Assembly (NCBI GenBank): GCA_022771185.1
Contig: JALFCJ010000053.1
Span: 1-11,415 of the forward strand
Length of the DNA: 11,415 nt
Direction: 5' to 3'
Source: Spirochaetales bacterium
Lineage (GTDB): Bacteria; Spirochaetota; Spirochaetia; Sphaerochaetales; Sphaerochaetaceae
Part shown: positions 1 to 6,181 of the stretch, piece after piece
How positions within the stretch are numbered: the first letter of the stretch is position 1
Layout of the letters: each line of letters starts with the position of its first letter
Translations under genes and position numbers: made by a program
The notes under the pieces: generated by a model
What the model was told of the DNA's origin: nothing
Seen by the model: the letters and a program-made list of their open reading frames with translations, nothing else
Databases searched by the model: none

Positions 1-661
1 CACCCTGACACATTTCAATGTCGATTCCATCTGTATTAGGTGAGTCATAAGGGTTCTTTACATGTACGTTCTCTATCAAAAGGTTATCAGAAAGAAGAGG
101 ATGAATAGTCCAGAACGGGCTCTCTGTAACAGTGATTCCTCTGATCACTACATCTTTACTTTTATTAATCTGCAAGAGTGGTGGCCTCAAGAACTGCTTT
201 GGCCTACCTCCGCCACCACCTGGCTGATCTTCGTAACCCTTATTAAGGGAAGCAAAGAGAAGCTCTTCCTTAGTTTCTGGCCCAGCTACTCTTCCAGTAT
301 TCTTCCAGTTAAGAATATAATCCCACCACTTCTTTCCGTTACCTCTCAATATTCCGGCGCCTTCCACGACAACATCTTCGACTTCAGAAATGAAGAAACA
401 AGGATGCATTGCCCAGCAAGGAACTCCTTCCCACCAGGTCTCCACAGGCCCATAGATTGAGAAATCATCGATAAATGAAAGCTCTGCGCCTTCCTCTAAT
501 ACAAGCCTTGTGTGTGATGGAATATCAATTGGTCCCGTAGGATATACTCCCTTCTCTATGTAAAGGACAGATTTACCGGCACATTCTTTTAAAGCCTTGT
601 TAATCTCAGGCCCATAGTTTCCGAATCTGTCTCCATTTCCTTTAAATACAACTCTGTCCAT
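1..661 (-). CDS. Glycoside hydrolase family 28 (polygalacturonase-like), C-terminus cut by window edge
   Basis: Reading from ATG at 661, the minus strand stays open for 220 codons to the window edge, so the C-terminal part is missing. The protein shows the start of a GH28 right-handed parallel beta-helix. Around residues 93-113 is a 'VEDVVVEGAGILRGNGKKWW' stretch, the usual 'G-G-I-G-G-WW' strand of this family. Residues 180-214 run SPFWTIHP to PNTDGID, which is the family's first catalytic block (Asn209-Thr-Asp211, with Asp214). GH28 enzymes hydrolyse alpha-1,4-galacturonosyl or rhamnogalacturonan linkages. There is no signal peptide, so it probably acts in the cytoplasm on imported oligosaccharides. 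A Gly-rich run (GGGGG, residues 148-152) lies in an insertion at about 115-160. The start is supported by an AAGGAAG ribosome-binding site. It lies 102 bases downstream of apt on the same strand. The exact substrate cannot be told without the second half of the active site. Confidence 0.9.
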   Translation of the reverse strand, partial: MDRVVFKGNGDRFGNYGPEINKALKECAGKSVLYIEKGVYPTGPIDIPSHTRLVLEEGAELSFIDDFSIYGPVETWWEGVPCWAMHPCFFISEVEDVVVEGAGILRGNGKKWWDYILNWKNTGRVAGPETKEELLFASLNKGYEDQPGGGGGRPKQFLRPPLLQINKSKDVVIRGITVTESPFWTIHPLLSDNLLIENVHVKNPYDSPNTDGIDIEMCQG

Positions 662-715
662 AGTACTTCCTTTTAAGGCCATATGCCCTAATTACATTGT
701 CATAGCAAAGGTGGG

Positions 716-733
716 TGAAAGTTCCGACTTTCA
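716..733. promoter_or_regulatory. 18-bp inverted repeat upstream of the GH28 gene
   Basis: TGAAAGT and ACTTTCA form a perfect 7-bp inverted repeat around a 4-base centre, 55 bases before the GH28 start codon and 30 bases after the apt stop. It has no T-run next to it in either direction, so it is not a good intrinsic terminator. It could be an operator for a sugar regulator controlling the hydrolase, or a simple RNA hairpin. There is no direct evidence for either. Confidence 0.3.
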
Positions 734-763
734 ATGATAAAAAAACGTTGAAAATAGCTATTT

Positions 764-1288
764 TTAGTCGCCTTCGTACTGAATTACACTTTCAACTCTG
801 TAAGGAGAAAGAATTTCTCTGCCTTTCAAGTCCACTAATTCAATTAAAGCTGCGATTCCTGCTACTTCTCCACCAAGGCGTTCAATGAGAGCTATGGCAG
901 CCTTCATTGTTCCACCAGTAGCAATAAGGTCATCAACCAATACTACCCTGTCACCCTTCTTGATCGCTGTTTTATCGATCTCGATCTCTGCTGATCCATA
1001 TTCCAGGTCATATGATTCAGATACTGTCTCACATGGCAGTTTTCCTTTCTTTCTCACAGGGACAAAAGGAAGAGAGAGATTATAGGCAACAGGCATTCCA
1101 AGAAGAAAGCCTCTAGCTTCCGCACCTGCAATAACTGTAGGCTCCATATCTTTTATAATTTTCTCCATTGCGTCTATCGCAAGGTGTAGACCATCTTTAT
1201 CTTGAAGTACGGATGTGATATCTCTGAAGAGAATTCCTTCTTTTGGGAAGTCAGGAATAGTTCTGACGTAATCTTCCAGTTTTTTCAT
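764..1288 (-). CDS. apt: Adenine phosphoribosyltransferase
   Basis: This enzyme salvages adenine by joining it to PRPP to give AMP and pyrophosphate in the cytosol. The 174-residue length is normal for the family. The PRPP-binding loop VVLVDDLIATGGT sits at residues 115-127. 'AGAEARGFLLG' (54-64) and 'RKKGKLP' (79-85) are the usual active-site segments. The flexible catalytic loop lies at 91-104 (ESYDLEYGSAEIEI). The N-terminal 'IPDFPKEGILFRDIT' (11-25) is diagnostic of Apt rather than of other type I phosphoribosyltransferases. The start has a strong AGGAGG site six to seven bases upstream. A possible promoter (TTGCAA, 17 bases, GTTAAT) precedes it at about 1299-1332. The gene is divergent from mntP, and the shared upstream region also holds the mntP riboswitch. 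No strong terminator follows it, only a weak AT-rich palindrome near 755-768, so it may be cotranscribed with the GH28 gene. Confidence 0.97.
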   Translation of the reverse strand: MKKLEDYVRTIPDFPKEGILFRDITSVLQDKDGLHLAIDAMEKIIKDMEPTVIAGAEARGFLLGMPVAYNLSLPFVPVRKKGKLPCETVSESYDLEYGSAEIEIDKTAIKKGDRVVLVDDLIATGGTMKAAIALIERLGGEVAGIAALIELVDLKGREILSPYRVESVIQYEGD

Positions 1289-1359
1289 TATTTCCTCCTA
1301 TCTCCAATTAACGCAAGTTACGTCAAGTATTGCAAGAAGAGTTTATAGAAATACCATCA

Positions 1360-1390
1360 TATAGACTACTTTTTATATATATGTTATTTT
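1360..1390 (+). promoter_or_regulatory. Probable promoter region of the mntP leader
   Basis: The AT-rich stretch just before the riboswitch contains TAGACT (a 4/6 match to a -35 box) and, 16 bases on, TTATTT, with overlapping TATATA runs. A start site near 1390 would place the riboswitch at the 5' end of the message. The exact boxes are uncertain because several AT-rich hexamers fit. Confidence 0.35.
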
Positions 1391-1500
1391 TCTCTCGAGG
1401 GAGTAGGAGCGCCAAAAGCGGGCCCGTCAACATACTGGAGTAATCCTGGCGAGCCGTAATTCCGAGACTCATGCCGATCTGGCATGGGGGATACTCTCGG
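1391..1500 (+). ncRNA. yybP-ykoY-type manganese riboswitch in the mntP leader
   Basis: The leader carries the hallmark pieces of the yybP-ykoY family: GGGAGTAG at 1399-1406, GTCAACATACTGG at 1426-1438, and a GGCGAGCC-like loop at 1448-1454. Stems are visible: TCTCG (1393-1397) pairs with CGAGA (1463-1467) as the closing helix, and CGCCA (1410-1414) pairs with TGGCG (1447-1451). This class binds Mn2+ and usually switches on Mn2+ exporters, which fits mntP beginning 34 bases downstream. An alternative hairpin is also present. CCGAGA (1462-1467) can pair with TCTCGG (1495-1500), enclosing CATGCC/GGCATG (1470-1475 with 1481-1486). It shares bases with the closing helix, as an expression platform would. 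It has no T-run behind it. The boundaries are approximate. Confidence 0.85.
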
Positions 1501-1534
1501 CCAATCTGCAATAATCATATTGATGGAGTGAAAA

Positions 1535-2122
1535 ATGGATTGGAGACTCTTATTTCTTAACAGTATTCTTTTAGGTTTTGGACTGGCGTTAGATGCATTC
1601 AGCGTGTCGGTGGCAGACGCTATGGCAAACCCCAATATGAAAAGTGGCAAAAAAATATCTATAGCTCTAACTTTTGCCGTTTTCCAGACACTTATGCCTT
1701 TAGTGGGATGGTTTTGTGTCAGAACTATTGCAGATAAATTTTCTCTCTTCCAGAAAGCAATACCATATATAGCGCTCATACTTTTGGCATATATCGGTAT
1801 CAAAATGATAATCGAATCAAGAAAAGATGGAGAAGAAGAAAACGAAGGAGTAGCAGCCCTGACATTCGCCACACTGATTATCCAAGGGGTCGCAACAAGT
1901 ATCGATGCACTCTCTGTTGGATTCGCCATCGCCGACTACTCTTCCCTGGAGGCCCTAGTTTCAACACTAATCATCGGTATCACTACATTTATTATCTGTA
2001 TCTTCGGTCTTGAACTTGGAAAGAAAGTGGGAAAAGCCTTCTCTGACAAAGCAACACTTTTTGGTGGCTGTATACTAATTATCATCGGATTGGAAATATT
2101 CATAAAAGGAGTATTCTTCTAG
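1535..2122 (+). CDS. mntP: Manganese efflux pump MntP
   Basis: MntP is an inner-membrane exporter that lowers toxic cytoplasmic Mn2+. The 195-residue protein has about six hydrophobic helices, near residues 4-26, 40-60, 73-93, 109-131, 139-159 and 174-192. A charged cytoplasmic loop (SRKDGEEENEG, 95-105) splits it into two homologous halves. Each half carries the family's acidic membrane motif: 'ALDAFSVSVADAM' (18-30) and 'SIDALSVGFAIAD' (122-134). 'FGLELGKKVG' (157-166) is also conserved. The start is fixed by GGAG at 1525-1528 and by the riboswitch in front. The last 12 codons and stop are duplicated 677 bases further on, but this copy is intact. Gene, riboswitch and family agree, so the assignment is secure. 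Confidence 0.96.
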   Translation: MDWRLLFLNSILLGFGLALDAFSVSVADAMANPNMKSGKKISIALTFAVFQTLMPLVGWFCVRTIADKFSLFQKAIPYIALILLAYIGIKMIIESRKDGEEENEGVAALTFATLIIQGVATSIDALSVGFAIADYSSLEALVSTLIIGITTFIICIFGLELGKKVGKAFSDKATLFGGCILIIIGLEIFIKGVFF

Positions 2123-2123
2123 A
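2084..2123 (+). repeat. 40-bp direct repeat, left copy (3' end of mntP)
   Basis: This segment covers mntP codons 184-195, the TAG stop and one more base. It is identical over all 40 positions to 2761-2800. The match ends sharply on both sides: the next bases are C versus A on the left and A versus G on the right. The two copies bracket the DUF4160/DUF2442 gene pair. Confidence 0.97.
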
Positions 2124-2163
2124 AAGAAGAGATTATTCTTAGCACCATTATATTCTCTATTTC

Positions 2164-2397
2164 CTAGTGACTTAAATAGTACAATTCATCAGGACAGATG
2201 TCTTGCCCATCTTGCCATTCAATGGTGTATCCATTTACATGAACAGTTTTGAAATAGTCAGGATCACTTAGTTTTCCATACCATGATCCTTTAATATAGG
2301 GCTTAATATCTATCGTTTTGGTTTCATTATTATCAAAGACGACAGATAATCTATAATTATCTAGAGGAGTGACATTGATTGCAGTTGGCCTTAGCAT
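2164..2397 (-). CDS. DUF2442 protein, putative antitoxin-like partner
   Basis: The 77-residue product matches the DUF2442 pattern: an N-terminal 'PTAINVTPLDNYRLSVVF' strand pair (4-21), 'DIKPYIKGSWYGKLSDPDYF' (30-49), and the signature end 'WQDGQDICPDELYYLS' (61-76). The function of the family is not settled. Members are often encoded beside small DUF4160 proteins and are listed among putative toxin-antitoxin components. The start at 2397 is preferred over an ATG at 2412, which overlaps the DUF4160 stop as ATGA. Only the 2397 start has a ribosome-binding site, GGAGG at 2402-2406, four bases ahead. The 2412 start would add just five residues (MIGGK). The gene converges on mntP with about 40 bases between the stops. 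Confidence 0.88.
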   Translation of the reverse strand: MLRPTAINVTPLDNYRLSVVFDNNETKTIDIKPYIKGSWYGKLSDPDYFKTVHVNGYTIEWQDGQDICPDELYYLSH

Positions 2398-2408
2398 TTT
2401 ACCTCCAA

Positions 2409-2687
2409 TCATCTCAGGGGATCGATTCTGAAAAAACCATCACCTGAAAATAACAAGTCCCAGTTCGCTTTTAATTCTTCTTCATGTATCACCATCCAAG
2501 CTCTAATTAGCGACAATTTATTGTCAGGCATAGAACCTTCAAGAATTTCTCCATCCAAGGCAATAACTATTTCATATTCATTATAAATACAGTGGATATG
2601 AGGCTTATGGTGTTTTCCTCCTCGTTCAGATTGCATTCTTATGATAATACCAAAAACATAGATAACGTCGGCATAAAATATCTCCAT
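2409..2687 (-). CDS. DUF4160 protein, putative toxin-like partner
   Basis: The 92-residue protein fits DUF4160. It has an N-terminal 'YVFGIIIRM' strand (10-18), a histidine-rich 'HHKPHIH' motif (26-32) matching the family's H-x-P-H-x-H, then 'EYEIVIALDGEILEGSMP' (37-54) and a C-terminal helix with W64 and 'ANWDLLFSG' (74-82). The invariant histidines suggest metal binding or catalysis, but no activity is established for the family to my knowledge. It comes first in the pair and its end overlaps the start region of DUF2442, so the two are translationally linked. The ATG at 2687 lacks a clear ribosome-binding site: the preceding bases are TTATTATAAGT. Translation may therefore be weak, or the true start may differ by a few codons. 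A -10-like TATAAT lies about 35 bases upstream. Confidence 0.85.
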   Translation of the reverse strand: MEIFYADVIYVFGIIIRMQSERGGKHHKPHIHCIYNEYEIVIALDGEILEGSMPDNKLSLIRAWMVIHEEELKANWDLLFSGDGFFRIDPLR

Positions 2688-2721
2688 ACTTATAATAACA
2701 TCAAATCACAGTAAAAAGGAG

Positions 2722-2727
2722 ATTATA
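2722..2727 (-). promoter_or_regulatory. -10-like TATAAT box of the DUF4160/DUF2442 unit
   Basis: The minus strand reads a perfect TATAAT here, which would start transcription near 2715, about 28 bases before the DUF4160 ATG. No good -35 hexamer is visible at 16-18 bases; the nearest TTGAAT is only about 8 bases away. The site lies inside the repeat-bounded interval, so the cassette would bring its own promoter. Confidence 0.45.
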
Positions 2728-2760
2728 AACTATTCAAGTTGATATATTTCTATTTCTTGA

Positions 2761-2800
2761 ATCGGATTGGAAATATTCATAAAAGGAGTATTCTTCTAGA
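2761..2800 (+). repeat. 40-bp direct repeat, right copy (orphan mntP 3' fragment)
   Basis: This is an exact copy of 2084-2123: 12 sense codons of mntP, its stop and one base, with no gene in front. It sits six bases from the operon hairpin at 2806-2826 and looks like the remnant of the original mntP end, or a target duplication. Confidence 0.97.
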
Positions 2801-2805
2801 GAAAT

Positions 2806-2826
2806 CCCCTCAGAAAGTCTGAGGGG
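2806..2826 (-). terminator. Terminator hairpin of the ABC transporter operon
   Basis: CCCCTCAGA and TCTGAGGGG form a perfect 9-bp stem with a 3-base loop, 21 bases after the last ATPase stop codon. On the minus strand it is followed by ATTTCTCT, a short and imperfect U-rich tail. The plus-strand side has no U-tail, so termination of the minus-strand operon is the better reading. Before the cassette arrived it would also have lain just behind mntP. Confidence 0.75.
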
Positions 2827-2847
2827 AGGAGTTGTGATTCCCTTTTG

Positions 2848-3924
2848 TTATATTCTTTTCTCTGTTTCGCCATCAAAGAGATATACGCTTTCAAAAGGAA
2901 TAGAGAATTCGATGTCACTATCCATTTCCGGAGTATCATGAGGATTGACTTTAAGGATAGATTTCTCTCCCTGAATATCAACATAAACGTTTGTGTTGTC
3001 ACCAAGGAGCTCAGTAAGCTCTACACTTGCCTTAATGGAGAGGCTGTTTTCAGCCTTTCCTAGAACAATTGCTTCTGGTCTGAAACCGAATACAATCTCT
3101 TTTCCTTCATACTTTGAAGCCTTGTCTCCAAGCTTTTCTGAAAGATCAAGGGTATTCTTACCAATAGTAATCTTACCCTTCTTCAAGGTTGCTCTAACGA
3201 AGTTCATTGGAGGCTCGCCGATGAATCCCGCGACAAAGACATTGACAGGATTGAAATATAAGTCGTAAGGAGTTCCAACCTGCTGGATATATCCTTCCTT
3301 CATTACGACGATCCTGTCAGCCATAGTCATAGCTTCTGTCTGGTCGTGTGTAACATAGATTGTAGTTGCACCTGTCTTATTGTGGATATCTGTGATCTCA
3401 CTGCGCATTGTTACACGCTGCTTAGCATCCAAGTTGGAGAGAGGCTCGTCCATCAAGAATATACCGACCTTTCTGATGATGGCTCTACCTACAGCGACTC
3501 TCTGTCTCTGTCCACCGGATATAGCCTTTGGAAGTCTGTCCAAGTAATCTGTAAGCCCCAGGATTCCTGCTACATTCTTTACTTTTTTCTCGATTATATC
3601 TTCATCGATTCCCTGAAGAGTAAGTCCGAAAGCCAAGTTATCGTAGACTGTCATCTGAGGATAGAGTGCATAGCTCTGGAATACCATTGCAATTCCTCGA
3701 TCCCTTGGACCTTTTTCGTTGGCTCTTACACCATCAATGAGGAAATCACCCTTACTGATATCCTCCAAACCTGCAATCATTCTAAGTGTAGTTGACTTTC
3801 CACAACCGGAAGGACCGACAAACACTATAAATTCGCCTTTCTCAATCTCAAGATTGAAATCATGCACTGCATGGAAGCCATTAGGGTAGATCTTATTTAT
3901 GTCCTTAAGAGACAGGTATGCCAT
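2848..3924 (-). CDS. MalK/UgpC-type sugar ABC transporter ATPase (second copy)
   Basis: This is the cytoplasmic energy-coupling subunit of a CUT1 carbohydrate importer. The 358-residue protein has Walker A GPSGCGKST (37-45), the Q-loop Gln83, signature ISGGQ (135-139), Walker B FLMDE (156-160), D-loop SNLD (163-166) and switch His193. The linker 'GFIGEPPMNF' (233-242) leads to a C-terminal TOBE/MalK-like regulatory domain. All catalytic residues are present. The signature motif starts with Ile instead of the usual Leu, a conservative change that the other ATPase lacks. It is the last gene of the operon, and its ATG follows the preceding stop after one base (TGA-A-ATG), so it is translationally coupled. 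It could form homodimers or pair with the ATPase at 5099-6181. Confidence 0.95.
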   Translation of the reverse strand: MAYLSLKDINKIYPNGFHAVHDFNLEIEKGEFIVFVGPSGCGKSTTLRMIAGLEDISKGDFLIDGVRANEKGPRDRGIAMVFQSYALYPQMTVYDNLAFGLTLQGIDEDIIEKKVKNVAGILGLTDYLDRLPKAISGGQRQRVAVGRAIIRKVGIFLMDEPLSNLDAKQRVTMRSEITDIHNKTGATTIYVTHDQTEAMTMADRIVVMKEGYIQQVGTPYDLYFNPVNVFVAGFIGEPPMNFVRATLKKGKITIGKNTLDLSEKLGDKASKYEGKEIVFGFRPEAIVLGKAENSLSIKASVELTELLGDNTNVYVDIQGEKSILKVNPHDTPEMDSDIEFSIPFESVYLFDGETEKRI

Positions 3925-3925
3925 T

Positions 3926-4531
3926 TCAGACTCCTCCTTCTACTTTTTTCTTTGCATCGGCGATTATTCTCATTGCCATGTGCTTCATCCATAAGAAAAG
4001 CATCTCAAAGGCCATGTAGAATATGCCGAAGAATATCGGTTCGACACCGAACACGACTCTGTCGTTGTTACCACTGGTACCAACAAAGTTGATACCTTGG
4101 TATGTAAAATAAACACATCCGGTTACAAGAAGCGCATAAAGCACATTGTAAATCAGACTTCTAAAACTCTTTTTAGGGAACATCATCCACTTATCATTAG
4201 AGCCTTCCGGATTTGCAAGAAAACGATAGAGATTATTCTCAAGTATATCTTTTACAAATCCCATGCCTAAAGCAGTTACAGCAAAAAGATCCAAGTTGGA
4301 TGGAATATACATTCCCAACCCCCAAACAAAGAAGTAACAGACTACTCCGCTAAACCAAAATTTAATAAAGAGGGCCTTGAAAGTAGGCGAAAGCTTAATC
4401 CTAGATTTCGACTTATACTTTTTTAGTTCCTCTTCAGAGTAGGAGGGGGTGTTTTCCTTGTTTGCATTTACAAGGTCATCCACAGCCTCTGTCTTAATAC
4501 GGTAGATATCTTCCCCCTTCTCCTTCTTCAT
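3926..4531 (-). CDS. Uncharacterised four-helix membrane protein of the transporter operon (201 aa)
   Basis: I do not recognise a named family. A hydrophilic N-terminal region of about 50 residues (charged, cytoplasmic by appearance, containing EEELKKYKSKSR) precedes four hydrophobic segments near residues 52-76, 79-95, 125-145 and 162-185. The loop between the second and third is marked by 'NLYRFLANPEGSNDKWMMFPKKSFRS'-type polar sequence (about 99-124). This is the most distinctive stretch and a good query for homologues. The C-terminus is basic (DAKKKVEGG). The start has a GGAG site and lies eight bases after the preceding stop. It is embedded between another small membrane protein and the second ATPase, with one base to the latter. 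A role as an accessory subunit or assembly factor of the importer is inferred only from this context. Confidence 0.85.
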   Translation of the reverse strand: MKKEKGEDIYRIKTEAVDDLVNANKENTPSYSEEELKKYKSKSRIKLSPTFKALFIKFWFSGVVCYFFVWGLGMYIPSNLDLFAVTALGMGFVKDILENNLYRFLANPEGSNDKWMMFPKKSFRSLIYNVLYALLVTGCVYFTYQGINFVGTSGNNDRVVFGVEPIFFGIFYMAFEMLFLWMKHMAMRIIADAKKKVEGGV

Positions 4532-4539
4532 CGTTTCAA

Positions 4540-5097
4540 TTACTCCTCACCAGAAATATCCAAAGCTTCCATCTGATCATATCCGTCGATATCTACAGCA
4601 GTATTGATCTTGCCAAGAAGCTTCTTGAATACTGGACTGAGTGCTGTAAGCACAACAGAAACTGCCAGTAAGATCATATGTACACCGAGGACAGATGCAG
4701 CCTTTGCAATATATGCCGTGCCGGCATTTACTACAATTGGGTTTGTTTCTCTGAAAACAGCATCATAGATAAGATTTCTATAACTGAAATCACAGAATAT
4801 GATGGCAACTATCATCAGGAAGAAGAGAATAAGCATAGGCTTATTGACTTTCTTTCTGTGAGGGAAAGCATTGAGGTATGTAACAAGGCTGAGAATAGAA
4901 AACAGCATTGTTGCAAAACCACATAATCCCATTCCTGGTCCCTGAATCTTTGCAGTAGTATTTGAAATATATGTAAGATTCAGAGCATAGTAGAGGAACG
5001 AAATCAAGAAAGCAATGAGACCGATTCTCTGAGGATTGCGCTTAATAGCGACTACCTTCCTTCTAAACCACTCTTTTAATCCTTTCTTCTGGGCCAT
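4540..5097 (-). CDS. Uncharacterised four-helix membrane protein of the transporter operon (185 aa)
   Basis: I do not recognise a family. A basic N-terminus (KKGLKEWFRRKVVAIKRN) is followed by four hydrophobic segments near residues 25-45, 55-75, 87-105 and 133-157. An acidic tail follows (DIDGYDQMEALDISGEE). The start at 5097 is chosen because its ATG comes one base after the ATPase stop (TAA-T-ATG) and has GGGAGGG about ten bases upstream. An in-frame ATG at 5178 would run 80 bases into the ATPase gene and has no reason to be used. Helix order and spacing resemble the 165-residue protein at 6181-6678, and the two may be distant relatives. Function is unknown; the context suggests a partner of the importer. 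Confidence 0.85.
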   Translation of the reverse strand: MAQKKGLKEWFRRKVVAIKRNPQRIGLIAFLISFLYYALNLTYISNTTAKIQGPGMGLCGFATMLFSILSLVTYLNAFPHRKKVNKPMLILFFLMIVAIIFCDFSYRNLIYDAVFRETNPIVVNAGTAYIAKAASVLGVHMILLAVSVVLTALSPVFKKLLGKINTAVDIDGYDQMEALDISGEE

Positions 5098-5098
5098 A

Positions 5099-6181
5099 TT
5101 ATTTACCCTCCCTGATTGCATTTGTGGTTTCTTTATCGAAGAAGTGCATTCTATCGAAAGAGACCTTGATCTCATCATTCATCTTGTAGTCACACCAGCC
5201 CTTAAGCTTACCTGTGAGCTTCATTCCCTTCTTTCCACCAACCATGATATTTCCATGTACCAAAGTATTCATACCTAGGTTTTCGTTTGAGAATACTTTT
5301 ACAGGAACATCATTTCCTATGACCACATTCTCTGGTCTTACACCAAGAACTATCTCTTTTCCGTTGTAAGAAGCGAGAGTTGACTTTTCCTTATCTGAGA
5401 GAGGAACTGAGAATCCTTCGCCCTCAAGCCTATCGCCCTTTACAGTAACATCAAGGAAGTTCATTGGAGGGAGTCCGATGAATCCGGCTACAAAGAGGTT
5501 TGCAGGTGTATCATATAGCTCGAGAGGAGTTCCAATCTGCTGAACATGTCCCATAGACATACAGACGATTCTATCTGCAAGTGTCAAGGCTTCTGTCTGG
5601 TCATGGGTGACATAGAGCATTGTAGCCTTAAGTCTCTTATGGAGAAGAAGGATTTCTCTACGTGTAGAACCCCTGAGCTTGGCATCCAGGTTAGAAAGAG
5701 GCTCATCGAATAAGAATACCTTTGGTGTTCTTACAATAGCTCTTCCCATGGCTACTCTCTGTCTCTGTCCACCAGAGAGCTGAGACGGCTTCTTGTTGAG
5801 CTGAGTTGTAAGGTTAAGGATCTCTGCTGCAGCCAATACTTTCTTATGAATAACATTCGGATCCTCTTTTCTAAGAGTAAGAGAGAATGCCATGTTCTCA
5901 TATACTGTCATATGACCATAGAGGGCATAGTTCTGGAATACCATTGCCATGTCTCTGTCTTTTGCCGGAGTCTGTGTAATATCCTTACCGTCGAGAAGAA
6001 GCTTTCCGTTTGATATATCCTCCAAACCGGCAACCATTCTAAGGGTTGTAGACTTACCACAACCGGATGGTCCTACAAGGACAATCAATTCACCGTCTTT
6101 TACATCCAAGTTAAAGTCGAAGACTGCCTGGACATTGTTATCATATATTTTATCAATATGCTGTAAGCTGAGTGTAGCCAT
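5099..6181 (-). CDS. MalK/UgpC-type sugar ABC transporter ATPase (first copy)
   Basis: This is the ATP-hydrolysing subunit of a CUT1 sugar importer, 360 residues. Motifs in order: Walker A GPSGCGKST (37-45), Gln83, signature LSGGQ (135-139), Walker B VFLFDE (155-160), SNLD (163-166) and His193. 'GFIGLPPMNF' (about 233-242) then leads into a TOBE-like C-terminal domain. All catalytic positions are intact. It aligns without gaps to the ATPase at 2848-3924 through the nucleotide-binding domain and is clearly a paralogue. Its start codon shares a base with the previous stop (TAATG), with GGAGGGA just ahead, so translation is coupled to the upstream membrane protein. Proteins of this type can serve several permeases, but its place in this operon suggests a dedicated role. 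Confidence 0.96.
   Translation of the reverse strand: MATLSLQHIDKIYDNNVQAVFDFNLDVKDGELIVLVGPSGCGKSTTLRMVAGLEDISNGKLLLDGKDITQTPAKDRDMAMVFQNYALYGHMTVYENMAFSLTLRKEDPNVIHKKVLAAAEILNLTTQLNKKPSQLSGGQRQRVAMGRAIVRTPKVFLFDEPLSNLDAKLRGSTRREILLLHKRLKATMLYVTHDQTEALTLADRIVCMSMGHVQQIGTPLELYDTPANLFVAGFIGLPPMNFLDVTVKGDRLEGEGFSVPLSDKEKSTLASYNGKEIVLGVRPENVVIGNDVPVKVFSNENLGMNTLVHGNIMVGGKKGMKLTGKLKGWCDYKMNDEIKVSFDRMHFFDKETTNAIREGK

Larger units (their letters stand above)
2124..2760 (-). other. Candidate gene cassette between 40-bp direct repeats
   Basis: This 637-bp interval lies between the two identical 40-bp copies of the mntP 3' end. It holds a two-gene DUF4160/DUF2442 unit with its own likely promoter and looks more AT-rich than its flanks. 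Removing one repeat plus the interval would rejoin mntP directly to the hairpin at 2806-2826, a sensible ancestral arrangement. No recombinase or transposase fits in the interval, so any movement must have relied on outside enzymes or on recombination between the repeats. This is a structural inference from one sequence. Confidence 0.6.

Noticed and set aside
62..460. Plus-strand open frame of 132 codons
   Set aside because: It lies opposite the clearly coding GH28 gene, has no recognisable domain and no ribosome-binding site.
755..768. AT-rich palindrome behind apt as a terminator
   Set aside because: It has only A-T pairs with a tiny loop. A run of T follows on the minus strand, but the stem is too weak to claim.
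1384..1929. Minus-strand open frame of 181 codons across the riboswitch and mntP
   Set aside because: It is antisense to a well-supported riboswitch and gene; its product has no family features.
2115..2130. TCTTCT/AGAAGA hairpin just after the mntP stop as a terminator
   Set aside because: The stem is only six weak pairs and no T-run follows, so it is not convincing.
2084..2800. 40-bp repeats as integron attC sites, dif-like sites or transposon ends
   Set aside because: There is no GTTRRRY/RYYYAAC core pair, no dif-like two-arm palindrome, no terminal inverted repeats, and no integrase or transposase in the interval.
3346..3795. Plus-strand open frame of 149 codons
   Set aside because: It is antisense to the second ATPase, whose motifs are unambiguous.
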